A stretch of 33,655 nucleotides of DNA from an uncultured Alteromonadaceae bacterium (GTDB lineage Bacteria; Pseudomonadota; Gammaproteobacteria; Enterobacterales; Alteromonadaceae). The stretch lies in contig CATMRP010000038.1 of the NCBI GenBank assembly GCA_950073835.1, forward strand, positions 1 through 33,655. The letters run 5' to 3'. The notes below the pieces were generated by a model. It made no database searches and had not been told where the DNA came from. It saw only the letters and a list, made by a program, of their open reading frames with translations. This document shows positions 24,581 to 33,229 of this stretch, piece by piece. Position 1 is the first letter of the stretch. Each line of letters starts with the position of its first letter. Both the position numbers and the translations under genes were made by a program.

Positions 24581-25972
24581 CTAACCCATGTAGTAACGGT
24601 TCTTGCCGTTTTGCTTGGCTTTATACATTAAAGAGTCGGCATTTCTATAAAGTTCATGCTCGTTTTCAATATGCTCTGCTAACGTGGTAAACACGCCAAT
24701 ACTGGCGGTAATTGTGATGCTGGACCCTTCAAATTGGTATTGTGCATTTCTGATTGCCTGAAGAAGACGATCACAAGCTTGTTCGGCCTGGTCTTTCTCA
24801 TTGATAATTATTGAGAAAGCAAATTCCTCTCCGCCGTACCTGCAGATAGCATCTTCATGACGGAACAGGTCGCTAATGATCTCTGCTACTTTTTTTAATA
24901 TTTCGTCACCTGCATTATGCCCAAATGTATCGTTAACGGACTTGAAATTGTCGATATCTATCAGGCCGAGCGCTATCATTTCCTTGCGACGTTTTGCAGC
25001 AGCAATCAGCTTACTCAAATGTATGCTGAAAAAGCGTCGGTTGGGTAACTGGGTAAGTGGGTCAAAGTAAGCCATACTCTCTAATTGCGTTTTCGCCTGC
25101 TGGAGTGAAAGCGTTCTTTCCCGCACTCTTTTTTCTAAATTGGCTTTTAAGGCTTTAAGATCGTTGTTTCTGTTGGCTAGTTGCTCTTGATGAAACTTTA
25201 TTTGTGATATATCTCGTTCAATAGCAGCGAAGTGGGTAACCTGGCCAGAGTTATTTTTCAAAGGGATAATGTTCATATCTATCCAGTAGGGGCGGCCGCA
25301 TTTATCGTAATTCAGTAATGTTTGACTGACGGACTGTTTTTTCCTGAGCGCTTGATAAATAGACTTCCTGGCCTCTTTGTCGGTAAGTGAGCCTTGTAAT
25401 ATGCGCGGTGATTCGCCAATGACTTCATCTTTAGTGTAACCGGTAAGCTTTTCGAAAGCCCTGTTCACGTAGACTATCTTGGGTCCTTCCGGGTACTCGA
25501 TATTATCAGCTTCAGTTACGATAATAATATCCTGGGCATTTTCCAGAATATCCTCAGCTGAAAATGGCTTCTTCTGTTCCGTAATATCCGAAAAGGTGAC
25601 TACGATAAAGCAGTTTTTCGCCCCCTCATGCCCTTCCATGTATGCGTTCACCATAAACCAGGATATGTCTTTAGTGGTATGGTCGATTAGGCCAATCGTC
25701 TTGTTCTCGATCCGCTGTTTAGAATTTAGCACCTGGTTTACAGGGTATTTACTGAGCTCCAGTGGTAAGCCATTTTCATCAACAAAAGCCCACTGCGGAT
25801 CATAAGCATCTTTGCCTATTAACTGATCGTAAGATAGATTAAGTAGTTGAATTGCAGCTGGGTTTGCATAAACAACAGACGTATCAGCGCGATGAATAAT
25901 CACGCCGATATGGGCATGCTCCAGTATATTTTTTATGTTTAGGTTGTCGATATTTATTATCGTGCTGCTCAT
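24581..25972 (-). CDS. diguanylate cyclase with two PAS domains
   Basis: 463-residue soluble protein that should make c-di-GMP. PAS1 about 12-130; PAS2 with PAC about 140-258; coiled coil 260-300; GGDEF domain about 300-463. The active-site loop is GGEEF (380-384), and RHED (371-374), exactly five residues upstream, is a product-inhibition I-site, so the enzyme looks active and feedback-controlled. PAS2 is LOV-like (GESPRILQG and NYDKCGRPYW) but has Pro where LOV photoreceptors have the reactive Cys. No membrane segment. The next upstream gene, a periplasmic binding-like protein, reads the same way but is separated by 162 bp. Confidence 0.93.
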   Translation of the reverse strand: MSSTIINIDNLNIKNILEHAHIGVIIHRADTSVVYANPAAIQLLNLSYDQLIGKDAYDPQWAFVDENGLPLELSKYPVNQVLNSKQRIENKTIGLIDHTTKDISWFMVNAYMEGHEGAKNCFIVVTFSDITEQKKPFSAEDILENAQDIIIVTEADNIEYPEGPKIVYVNRAFEKLTGYTKDEVIGESPRILQGSLTDKEARKSIYQALRKKQSVSQTLLNYDKCGRPYWIDMNIIPLKNNSGQVTHFAAIERDISQIKFHQEQLANRNNDLKALKANLEKRVRERTLSLQQAKTQLESMAYFDPLTQLPNRRFFSIHLSKLIAAAKRRKEMIALGLIDIDNFKSVNDTFGHNAGDEILKKVAEIISDLFRHEDAICRYGGEEFAFSIIINEKDQAEQACDRLLQAIRNAQYQFEGSSITITASIGVFTTLAEHIENEHELYRNADSLMYKAKQNGKNRYYMG

Positions 25973-26134
25973 CTCAATACCCCGAACCGTTAATGTATAA
26001 ACTTTAGTTTAAATTTCAGGGTTTGGGAGATCTTTTAGTGTTACGACTATCTCTGGGCTTGGCCAAATAGCGGAAAGTTTAGGCTATTATCTTGATTTCC
26101 TAATGTTGCTTAGGAGCAATAATGACTGCTGAGT

Positions 26135-27136
26135 TTACCAACGCTGCAGCATGCGCTTGTAGATTGCACGATCCAGTAAAGTGGGGCGGGGCAATACCGA
26201 ATGGTCGTTAAGTTTTGCCTGAGCATCAGGCCAGCTACTGAATTGCTCACCATCGACTACAAATAAAGAGGCCTCACCCGGTTGGGTTTTATCCAGTGGC
26301 AGCACGCCCTTTTGCGACATCGGGGGGACATCGTCATGGTGCATTCGCGCGCTGGTTATCCAGTCTGCTGTGCCATCACCATTGATGTCCATGCTGGTCC
26401 AGCCAACTGCCATAGCAAGGTTAAACCGGCCATCGCGCTGAATATCACGTATGTAACTATCAAACCTGTCCAGCAGCTGTCGGGCATTGGGGTAATCCTT
26501 ACGCAGGCTGACTGTTAACGCTGATTTGACCAACGGATAGGGTGATACATATAAGGGCCTTTCACCATTATTGGTGAGCATCCGGTTAAATTCGGCAATC
26601 ACCAGCCAGTCTTCAAAAACATAATCTGCACGTTTTTCTGACAGCTGACTAAACATGTCGAAAAGGGCCGGGTTACGCACCCAGGATACGGCCTTAATAT
26701 TGCGCATTGCCGGTGTGTTGGCAATTCGGTTGGTGGTTGCCACCCGACTATTGCGAATGTGGGAAAACTGGGTGACTTCGTCGAGTGGATATTTTCTGCT
26801 GGCCACATACAGCAGGGCGGGTAAATAGGCCCTGCTATAGAGCAGGTTGTCGCGCTGTTCCTGCAAGGCAAAATGGACGAATTCGCCGTCGTACTTACCG
26901 GTAAGTAAACCGCTGCCAGAAAAGGCCGGGCGGTCTACTGCCAGAGTGACTTCAACACCGAGTTCGCTGAATGCCTGTTCAACCAGTTGATTGAGCCTGG
27001 CATTTTCGGTTTCTTCGCTAACCAGTGTGGGTAAAGGGTTAGCAACCAGGGTGATGGGCGATTGCGCCGCAGCAGGAAAGGCTAACACCATTAACCACGC
27101 TGACCAAAGGCTAATCACCGCACCGTTTAATTGCAT
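26135..27136 (-). CDS. periplasmic binding-like protein with EF-hand-like loop
   Basis: 333 residues. Signal peptide 1-24 (cut after PAAAQ region) and an amino-acid-type bacterial solute-binding fold (SBP_bac_3-like: QLVEQAFSELGVEV, KYDGEFVHFAL, EKRADYVFEDW). No transporter genes adjoin, so the role may be sensory or scavenging. Near the C-terminus D250-N252-D254-G255-D258 forms a DxNxDGxxD calcium-loop signature followed by Trp, unusual for this family. The ATG at 27136 has GAGG at good spacing; a GTG at 27145 is too close to it. 23 bp after the M28 peptidase gene, so probably one operon. Confidence 0.75.
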   Translation of the reverse strand: MQLNGAVISLWSAWLMVLAFPAAAQSPITLVANPLPTLVSEETENARLNQLVEQAFSELGVEVTLAVDRPAFSGSGLLTGKYDGEFVHFALQEQRDNLLYSRAYLPALLYVASRKYPLDEVTQFSHIRNSRVATTNRIANTPAMRNIKAVSWVRNPALFDMFSQLSEKRADYVFEDWLVIAEFNRMLTNNGERPLYVSPYPLVKSALTVSLRKDYPNARQLLDRFDSYIRDIQRDGRFNLAMAVGWTSMDINGDGTADWITSARMHHDDVPPMSQKGVLPLDKTQPGEASLFVVDGEQFSSWPDAQAKLNDHSVLPRPTLLDRAIYKRMLQRW

Positions 27137-27158
27137 ATTTACCACACCTCTTTAAACA

Positions 27159-28529
27159 TCATTCGCCAAACGCTCCGGCGGCACCCGGAAACACAACCGG
27201 GCTTTCAAAGCCATCTTTACTGACACTGGCTACGCCGAAGGAATAGTTATCTATCACTACGTTCTCCAGGGTAAATTTGGTCACATCGCCGACAAATCGA
27301 CTAAACTGCCACTGCGGGGCATCGGTGTAGCGCCAGTAAATTTTATAGCCGGCCAGATGCGGATTTTGGGCTTTGTCCAAAGCCTGCCAGCTCAGGGTCG
27401 TAGAAGGCTCTACCGCCCCTTTAATGCTTACCTCGGCAGGCGGACTGGGAGCCCAGGCCATACTGGCCAGACTCACCGCATTGAGCGCAGTAAGTTTAGC
27501 CGCGTAATCAAAGTTAACCCCGTCAATGGTATCGCCATATTTGATACCGTTCTCCTCGCGTAAGTCCTGGTGCTGGCGCACGTAGTTTTCGTTAGTTTCC
27601 ATGATCCGAACGCCAGGAAAGCCGAGGTCGTTGAACGGGCGGTGGTGGCCACCGCGGCCGAACCTGTCGAGGCGGTAAACCACCATAGTATCCAGATTAG
27701 GAATATAGCGGTCGGCGACTAAATCAATATAACGGGCCAGGTTGCGACTGGGTGAGTCTACCTCACCGCCGGTGAAGCGGCGAATGGTGGCTTCGCGATC
27801 AGTTTCAGTCTGGCGCGTGCCTTCGGCAAAAATGCGGGCGGTGGTGTTGTTTATCACGCCGTTGATCCCTTCAATGTTGCCAATCATGTCGTTGTTAAGC
27901 ACGGCTTTTAACCGCCAGCCATCTTTAGCAGCTTGTTCAGCCAGAATTTTACCGCCAAATAAGCCCTGCTCTTCGCCAGACAGCGCCGCGTAAACAATGC
28001 TGCCGTTAAAACGATACTGGCTGAGTACCCGGGCGGCTTCCAGTGTGCCGGCTACTCCTGAGGCGTTGTCGTTCGCGCCGGGAGAGTCCGAGGTGGCATC
28101 CATCACATCAGATACCCGCGAATCAATGTCGCCCGACATCAATACATAGCGGTCCGGATCGCTGACACCGCGTTGTATTGCAATCACACTGACGACCTCA
28201 ACCGGGTCAGGAATGCGTTTTTCACCACTGATGGTGGCAGAGCTGTAATACACCTCAAGGCAATTGCCACAGTCGGCAGAAATGCGCTCAAACTCGGCTT
28301 TGATCCAGCGGCGCGCGGCACCAATGCCCCGGGTATCCGACTCAGTTTCAGAGAGCGTGTGGCGGGTACCAAAGCTGACCAGCTTCTCAATATCCTGTTC
28401 TATCCGCTGGGCAGAAACATTGGCTGCAATATCATGCAGTTGAGGCTGATCAACATATTCAAGCTGAGCAGCCTGCAATGACAGGCTGGCGCTCAAAGCC
28501 AGTAAAGTAAGTGGACGTATTATTTTCAT
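27159..28529 (-). CDS. exported M28-family metallopeptidase with C-terminal FN3-like domain
   Basis: 456 residues. Signal peptide 1-21, then an M28 peptidase domain (about 25-358) and a beta-rich FN3-like tail (about 362-447). Dizinc ligands: bridging D154 (GANDNASG), catalytic/ligand E186-E187 (SGEEQGLFG), D214 (NNDMIGN) and a His in GGHHRPF (H295/H296). The first ligand, His in GAHxDS of classical members, is D134 in SGDIDSR. A Cys pair C87/C90 may be a disulfide. Likely a periplasmic or secreted aminopeptidase. ATG at 28529 chosen over a GTG at 28538 because it gives the normal signal peptide. 24 bp after fre. Confidence 0.85.
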   Translation of the reverse strand: MKIIRPLTLLALSASLSLQAAQLEYVDQPQLHDIAANVSAQRIEQDIEKLVSFGTRHTLSETESDTRGIGAARRWIKAEFERISADCGNCLEVYYSSATISGEKRIPDPVEVVSVIAIQRGVSDPDRYVLMSGDIDSRVSDVMDATSDSPGANDNASGVAGTLEAARVLSQYRFNGSIVYAALSGEEQGLFGGKILAEQAAKDGWRLKAVLNNDMIGNIEGINGVINNTTARIFAEGTRQTETDREATIRRFTGGEVDSPSRNLARYIDLVADRYIPNLDTMVVYRLDRFGRGGHHRPFNDLGFPGVRIMETNENYVRQHQDLREENGIKYGDTIDGVNFDYAAKLTALNAVSLASMAWAPSPPAEVSIKGAVEPSTTLSWQALDKAQNPHLAGYKIYWRYTDAPQWQFSRFVGDVTKFTLENVVIDNYSFGVASVSKDGFESPVVFPGAAGAFGE

Positions 28530-28553
28530 TATAACCACCGTCAGTGTGTGAGA

Positions 28554-29249
28554 TTAAATAAACGCGTAGGCGTCGCCAAACAGGTTTTCTTTCGTCAGGC
28601 CACGCTCAAAGAAATCGTCGCGGGCGACCTTGGCCATGTCGAAGCGCCCGGCAATATAGACCTGTACGCCGGATAAGTCGGCGTAATCAGCCAGTACTGC
28701 ATGGTGTACCCAGCCTTTGCGACCGTTCCAGTCATCGGCAGCGTTTTCGACTACCGGAATGTAGGTCAGGTGCGGATGGTGTGCAGCCAGCGAAATCAGT
28801 TCTTTGTGATAATACAGATCCTCAAGGTGCTTGCCGCCCCAGTACAGGGTGACTTCGCGGTTTGGATTGACCTTCAGTGATTGCATTAAAATTGAATAGG
28901 TGTAAGAAAAGCCGGTTCCGCCAGCCACCAGAATCATTGATGTATCACCGTCTTGCAGGGTAGCCTGACCATGCCCGCCTGAGATGAAAATGGCTTTTTC
29001 CTGACGCATGCGCTCGAGCACTTCGCCCGCGTAGCTGTTACCCGGCTCGGCACCAATGTGCAGTTCCAGGCGGTTGTTGTCATGCGCCGCATTGGCAATA
29101 GAGAAAGGACGTTTATCGTCTTCAGCCATGTGTACCAAAACGTACTGTCCCGATTGGAAATCGAGAGAAACATCAGGGGTCAGGTCGACCCGATAAACCG
29201 TCTTGGTCAGTGGTGCTATACCTTCAACCTGGCATCTAATTTGTGACAT
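28554..29249 (-). CDS. fre: NAD(P)H-flavin reductase
   Basis: 231-residue ferredoxin-reductase-fold enzyme that reduces free flavins with NAD(P)H and supplies reduced FMN; E. coli Fre has 233 residues and is collinear. The flavin-binding RPFSIAN (RxxS), the nucleotide-binding LVAGGTGFSYTYSIL, the YWGGKHLEDLY block and the C-terminal YIAGRFDMAKVARDDFF...LFGDAYAFI are all family signatures. It follows ubiD with a 34-bp gap, the same adjacency as in E. coli; the reduced FMN is the precursor of the prenylated cofactor of UbiD. Confidence 0.95.
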   Translation of the reverse strand: MSQIRCQVEGIAPLTKTVYRVDLTPDVSLDFQSGQYVLVHMAEDDKRPFSIANAAHDNNRLELHIGAEPGNSYAGEVLERMRQEKAIFISGGHGQATLQDGDTSMILVAGGTGFSYTYSILMQSLKVNPNREVTLYWGGKHLEDLYYHKELISLAAHHPHLTYIPVVENAADDWNGRKGWVHHAVLADYADLSGVQVYIAGRFDMAKVARDDFFERGLTKENLFGDAYAFI

Positions 29250-29283
29250 GTATACAGAATCTCTTAATGTTTGTAGGTTTACT

Positions 29284-30771
29284 TTATTGTCCGGAATTTG
29301 CGCTGTTCATGATACCGAGTTCATCCCAGATTGCATCCACCCGGTCTTTTACCGCTTGCTCCATAACGATGGGCTCACCCCATTCCCGGTCGGTTTCACC
29401 AGGCATTTTATTGGTAGCATCCAGACCCATTTTGGAACCCAGCCCTGATACCGGCGAGGCGAAATCAAGATAATCAATGGGCGTGTTTTCTATCATTACT
29501 GTATCACGGGCAGGATCCATTCGGGTAGTAATCGCCCAAATCACATCCTGCCAGTCGCGAGCATTAACGTCGTCATCGCATACCACAACAAACTTGGTGT
29601 ACATAAACTGACGTAGGAACGACCAAACACCCATCATCACTCGTTTAGCGTGTCCGGGATACTGTTTTTTCATCGTCACTACCGCCATGCGATAGGAGCA
29701 GCCTTCCGGGGGCAGATAGAAATCAACAATCTCAGGAAACTGCTTTTGCAGGATGGGCACAAAAACTTCATTCAATGCCACACCAAGCACAGCTGGTTCA
29801 TCCGGCGGACGGCCGGTGTACGTGGAGTGATAAATCGGATCCTTACGGTGAGTGATATGAGTCACCGTAAAGACCGGAAACTCGTCTACCTCATTATAAT
29901 AGCCGGTGTGATCGCCATAAGGTCCCTCTGGTGCGGTTTCGTCTTGCGCAATATACCCTTCCAGCACAAATTCGGCACTGGCAGGTACCTGCAAGTCATT
30001 GCTTACTGACTTTACGACTTCGGTTTTATCGCCGCGTAACAGTCCGGCAAACGCATATTCAGAAAGGGTATCCGGTACTGGCGTCACGGCACCAAGGATA
30101 GTGGCCGGATCGGCGCCTAAAGCTACTGAAACCGGGTAGGGCTCGCCGGGGTGGGTCTGACACCACTCGCGAAAATCCAGCGCGCCGCCGCGGTGCGACA
30201 ACCAGCGCATAATGAGCTTGTTTTTACCCAGTACCTGCTGACGGTAAATGCCCAGGTTCTGGCGTTTTTTGTGCGGGCCACGAGTAACTGTGAGCCCCCA
30301 GGTGATCAACGGCGCTACATCGCCCGGCCAGCAGTGCTGCACGGGAAGACGTGTGAGGTCAACCTCATCACCACTTAACACTATTTCCTGACAGGGCGCT
30401 TTACGTACTTCCTTAGCAGGCATATTCAGAACCTGCTTAAAAACAGGAAGTTTTTCCCACAGATCCTTGAGCCCTTTAGGTGGCTCAGGCTCTTTTAAAT
30501 AGGCCAGCAGCTTACCGACTTCGCGCAGGGCAGTTACCGAATGTTGTCCCATGCCCAACGCAACGCGCTCAGGTGTGCCAAACAGGTTCATTAATACCGG
30601 AATGTCGAAATCTACCGGGTTTTCAAATAACAGGGCAGGGCCGCCTGCGCGCAGGGTTCGGTCGGCTATCTCGGTCATTTCCAGTTTAGTACTGATTGGT
30701 TTGGTAATGCGTACTAAATCGCCGTTCTTTTCTAACTGACTGATAAAGTCGCGTAAATCTCTATACTTCAT
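29284..30771 (-). CDS. ubiD: 4-hydroxy-3-polyprenylbenzoate decarboxylase
   Basis: 495-residue (E. coli 497) prenyl-FMN-dependent decarboxylase of ubiquinone synthesis. N-terminal [19 protein letters not shown], then [19 protein letters not shown], the active-site Glu-rich stretch [28 protein letters not shown] (shown here in parts: [15 protein letters not shown]), [12 protein letters not shown] and the C-terminal [11 protein letters not shown] start at 30771 with a 296-bp non-coding region upstream shared with a divergent gene. First gene of a probable ubiD-fre-M28-binding protein run. ubiX, which makes the cofactor, is not in this window. Confidence 0.96.
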   Translation of the reverse strand: MKYRDLRDFISQLEKNGDLVRITKPISTKLEMTEIADRTLRAGGPALLFENPVDFDIPVLMNLFGTPERVALGMGQHSVTALREVGKLLAYLKEPEPPKGLKDLWEKLPVFKQVLNMPAKEVRKAPCQEIVLSGDEVDLTRLPVQHCWPGDVAPLITWGLTVTRGPHKKRQNLGIYRQQVLGKNKLIMRWLSHRGGALDFREWCQTHPGEPYPVSVALGADPATILGAVTPVPDTLSEYAFAGLLRGDKTEVVKSVSNDLQVPASAEFVLEGYIAQDETAPEGPYGDHTGYYNEVDEFPVFTVTHITHRKDPIYHSTYTGRPPDEPAVLGVALNEVFVPILQKQFPEIVDFYLPPEGCSYRMAVVTMKKQYPGHAKRVMMGVWSFLRQFMYTKFVVVCDDDVNARDWQDVIWAITTRMDPARDTVMIENTPIDYLDFASPVSGLGSKMGLDATNKMPGETDREWGEPIVMEQAVKDRVDAIWDELGIMNSANSGQ

Positions 30772-30918
30772 AGTTTGTGGCTATCCCAGCAGCGTGCCTT
30801 GGGTTTTATGATACCCATCAAAACAGGATTATTTTCAGGAGTATACCATTAAAGACCCTGAGCCGATCACTCCTGGGCGCCGATTCTGCGTATTCTCGCC
30901 ATAGGCGGTATGCACTGG

Positions 30919-30948
30919 TTGCGTTTTTGTTAATAAGGGTATTATATA
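30919..30948 (+). promoter_or_regulatory. predicted sigma-70 promoter
   Basis: TTGCGT (30919-30924), a 17-18-bp spacer and TTATATA (30942-30948) read toward the small TIGR02647-type gene, giving a leader of about 110 nt. The rest of the 296-bp divergent region 30772-31067 shows no gene or clear repeat. Confidence 0.4.
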
Positions 30949-31067
30949 AACATTGAGTGAAGGGTTTTAAACACCGGTTGGTGAGCGCTAAATATGGTCA
31001 TGACTTGTTGGCTAAACAAGCGCATACTGGCTATACAATTAAAAGAGAATAGTTGCCTGGAGTCCTT

Positions 31068-31310
31068 ATGGCTTTTTCACACGACGTCATCGAAGAGCTA
31101 AACCTGTTACTGAAGTTTCCTGCCGAAAGTCTGATGCAGGGTTTAAAAATTCACCACGATGCCACCCAGTCCATTGTTGAGGCTGCGGCCCGGTTGTATT
31201 CCAAAGGCCTGATAACCCAGGTAGACGGAGGCTATCTCACCGATCTTGGTATTGATGTGGTAGAGCACACGCGGCGCATTAACAGCGCCATGAATATTAA
31301 ATTTAATTAG
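31068..31310 (+). CDS. TIGR02647-family small protein
   Basis: 80 residues from the ATG at 31068, which has GGAG at 31059-31062; an in-frame TTG at 31053 precedes it but is less likely. The pattern ELNLLLKFPAES...GLKIHHDA then AAARLYSKGLITQVDGGYLTDLG matches my memory of the TIGR02647 family, a small winged-helix-like protein of gammaproteobacteria sometimes labelled DNA-binding. The GYLTDLG block resembles the end of a wing. No experimental role is known to me. Its stop overlaps the -35 region of the motX promoter. Confidence 0.75.
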   Translation: MAFSHDVIEELNLLLKFPAESLMQGLKIHHDATQSIVEAAARLYSKGLITQVDGGYLTDLGIDVVEHTRRINSAMNIKFN

Positions 31311-31333
31311 GTTTTCGCCTCGCCGGCCGATAA
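31307..31333 (+). promoter_or_regulatory. predicted sigma-28 (FliA) promoter of motX
   Basis: TTAGGTTT (31307-31314), exactly 11 bp, then GCCGATAA (31326-31333). The -10 box is a perfect match to the FliA consensus and the -35 box matches 6 of 8 positions of TAAAGTTT. Expected start about 31340, 30 bp before the motX ATG. Confidence 0.65.
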
Positions 31334-31371
31334 AACGCCAAGAGGCGACGAGTTAGCTGGAAGAATGTGAT

Positions 31372-32004
31372 ATGCAGAATAAAGGTGGTTTATTACTGAT
31401 GCTCTCAGTCCTGTGGCTGGGAGTCGGTAGCGCAGTGCAGGCACAGGAGATTAAAGCGGTACAGCTTTATACTCAGGACGAGCTGATCAACATGATCAAC
31501 CGTAACGAGCATCTCGACCGGGTGGTGATGGATCGCTGCCAGTTAAACCAGGATATTGAAGCCCGGGCTGAAGTGCTCAAAGTACCTGCTTATCAGTTTT
31601 TATGGGGCGATATGCTGGCCTGGGGTGTTTGTGTTGAAGCCGACCCGGAACGAGGCGTTGACTTCATGCGTCAGGCTGCCGACCAGGGACTGCCGGCCGC
31701 ACTTGAACAGCTTGGTCGCTATTACAGTAAAGGCACGCTGGTGCAGCAAGACCGCAAACGAGCGGTGATATTTCTGCGTGAAGCCTCAGCCCTTGGAAAT
31801 CTGAAAGCCCAGATGCAACTGGCCGAACTGTTTATCGAAGGCTACGGTTCACCCTACGATTATCAGGACGCTTATCAATGGTTATACAATGCGGTAACGG
31901 CAGATAAGCAAACCCATCAATCTATCGCTACCTACCTTGAAGAGCTTGAAAAGCTTATGCATCCCCGGGCAGTGAGGGCTGCACGCACTCCGCTCGATTC
32001 TTAA
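31372..32004 (+). CDS. motX: sodium-driven flagellar motor protein MotX
   Basis: 210-residue periplasmic T-ring component that couples the PomA/PomB stator to the polar flagellum. Signal peptide 1-24 (cut after VQA-Q). Two conserved cysteines (C56 and C87 in AWGVCVEAD) and Sel1/TPR-like repeats (about 93-175: GVDFMRQAADQGLPAALEQLG, AVIFLREASALGNLKAQMQLAELF) match Vibrio MotX (211 residues) as I recall it. GGAAG precedes the ATG, and a FliA-type promoter lies 38 bp upstream, as expected for a late flagellar gene. No other flagellar genes are in the window. Confidence 0.93.
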   Translation: MQNKGGLLLMLSVLWLGVGSAVQAQEIKAVQLYTQDELINMINRNEHLDRVVMDRCQLNQDIEARAEVLKVPAYQFLWGDMLAWGVCVEADPERGVDFMRQAADQGLPAALEQLGRYYSKGTLVQQDRKRAVIFLREASALGNLKAQMQLAELFIEGYGSPYDYQDAYQWLYNAVTADKQTHQSIATYLEELEKLMHPRAVRAARTPLDS

Positions 32005-32107
32005 TCCCGGTGCTGGTTTGAGCAAGTAAAAGAAACTGCCGCAGCGCGGTTGGTTTCCTGTATACTGTAAAAAAATCATAGGATTAAGTGATAATTGGAA
32101 CAGGGCA

Positions 32108-32227
32108 GTGGAAGTAAACCAACAGGAAATCGACGCCGTCGATGCAAAGCTTAACGGGCAACATGGATTAAAAGCGGCACTGGCCGTGGCGTTCTGGTCA
32201 GTTCCCATACTGGTCCTATGGTACTGA
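32108..32227 (+). pseudogene. N-terminal segment of the membrane/Sel1-like gene, ends at in-frame TGA
   Basis: From a GTG at 32108 (GGAA and AGGG upstream) 39 codons run in the same frame as the next feature and stop at TGA 32225-32227. The peptide has a polar start (EVNQQEIDAVDAKLNGQ) and a hydrophobic helix (AALAVAFWSVPILVLWY) that continues directly as LYLYDDRF after the stop. A TGG-to-TGA change would restore one continuous first transmembrane helix. Confidence 0.6.
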
Positions 32228-32233
32228 CTTTAT

Positions 32234-33178
32234 TTGTATGACGACCGCTTCGCACCGGTTATGCTGGCTCTCAGCGGTGCGGCAATTGGGATTGTAGTGC
32301 GATTCTACGGCCGTGGTTATCAACTTTCCTTCGCGGCAATGGCATTGCTGGCACACCTTGCTGTGGTTGTGGCGGCTTTTATGTTTGGCCTCAGCCTTGG
32401 TGAAGGCCAATCGGTCAGGGCTTTTATTTTAGTTGGTTTATACGGCGCTGGCGCCTGGTCGGCAGCTTATGTTGGCAGGCTAACCATTCCCTTTGAGCAG
32501 CACCGGGCATTTTACGTTCTCACCGAAGAAGCCGCGCATAACAGCAGCAGGCGACTGAGAAATCGTTGGTTTTTAACTACGCCGCTAGCGCTGGCCGGAT
32601 GTTGCCTGACCCTGACCGTGTCTTTATTCGCATTAACCGGTTTTGAGATTTTCCGTGCCACGCAATCCCATCACGAAAGCCAGATGGCTGAGCGCGAAGC
32701 CTTTGAGGCAAGGGCAATTGATGTGACATCTGCCCACCTTGATACGCTTTCGACCGACGAAGCAATGCGACACGCTTTTGCTTTTTTTGCCGGACAGTTG
32801 CCGAACAAAAGTGGCAAACGCTACACCCGTTATCCAAAGTCTGACTATAAAGCAAAGCGCGTTCTGTCTTACCTCAGCGAAGAGCGTGGTAAAGTGCGGG
32901 CGAAGTTTATTCTGGGCCGACTTACCTATAACGAAAACGGCTTAAGTCTGATCCAGCAAGCCGCCGACGAAGGCGATATTTATGCGAAAATTCATGTGGC
33001 ATCAGAATTTGGTTGCTATGGTGAGCCAGATAAAGCTATACAACTGCTTAATATGCTCGCGAAAACTACCAATGATAAAAGTGCGCTGGATGAAATTTAC
33101 TCGGTGTTAAGTGTAGGCTTTGAACAGATTTGCGCAGAATATCGCATTCCGGACTTCGCTCAGATGTATATTCGCTAA
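32234..33178 (+). CDS. multi-pass membrane protein with C-terminal Sel1-like region (5' end disrupted)
   Basis: The readable frame after the TGA gives 314 residues from a TTG. Hydrophobic helices at about 7-26, 29-56, 63-83 and 114-140 are followed by a soluble domain (about 145-314) with Sel1-like helices (KVRAKFILGRLTYNENGLSLIQQAADEGDIYAKIHVASEFG). The Sel1-like tail resembles the repeats of the neighbouring MotX, and its position right after motX suggests a linked role at the cell envelope, but I do not recognise the family. The TTG has no good ribosome-binding site, so translation probably began at 32108 in the ancestral gene; whether the present protein is made is unclear. Confidence 0.65.
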   Translation: MYDDRFAPVMLALSGAAIGIVVRFYGRGYQLSFAAMALLAHLAVVVAAFMFGLSLGEGQSVRAFILVGLYGAGAWSAAYVGRLTIPFEQHRAFYVLTEEAAHNSSRRLRNRWFLTTPLALAGCCLTLTVSLFALTGFEIFRATQSHHESQMAEREAFEARAIDVTSAHLDTLSTDEAMRHAFAFFAGQLPNKSGKRYTRYPKSDYKAKRVLSYLSEERGKVRAKFILGRLTYNENGLSLIQQAADEGDIYAKIHVASEFGCYGEPDKAIQLLNMLAKTTNDKSALDEIYSVLSVGFEQICAEYRIPDFAQMYIR

Positions 33179-33195
33179 GCCCGGAATGAGAACTA

Positions 33196-33219
33196 CAAAG
33201 GGCCTATTTAGGCCCTTTG
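33196..33219. terminator. bidirectional terminator-like hairpin
   Basis: CAAAGGGCC (33196-33204) pairs perfectly with GGCCCTTTG (33211-33219) around a TATTTA loop, between two convergent genes. T-tracts are short on both sides. Confidence 0.65.
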
Positions 33220-33229
33220 CTACCAATGC

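Noticed and set aside
31316..31347. CGCCTC/GAGGCG inverted repeat before motX as a terminator
   Set aside because: 20-nt loop, no T-tract, and it overlaps the sigma-28-like promoter.
32228..32285. Possible SECIS element that would make the TGA at 32225 a selenocysteine codon
   Set aside because: A 7-bp hairpin is present, but its 17-nt loop lacks the GGTCT-type apical motif, it starts 24 nt after the stop, and the codon lies inside a membrane helix with no redox motif around it.
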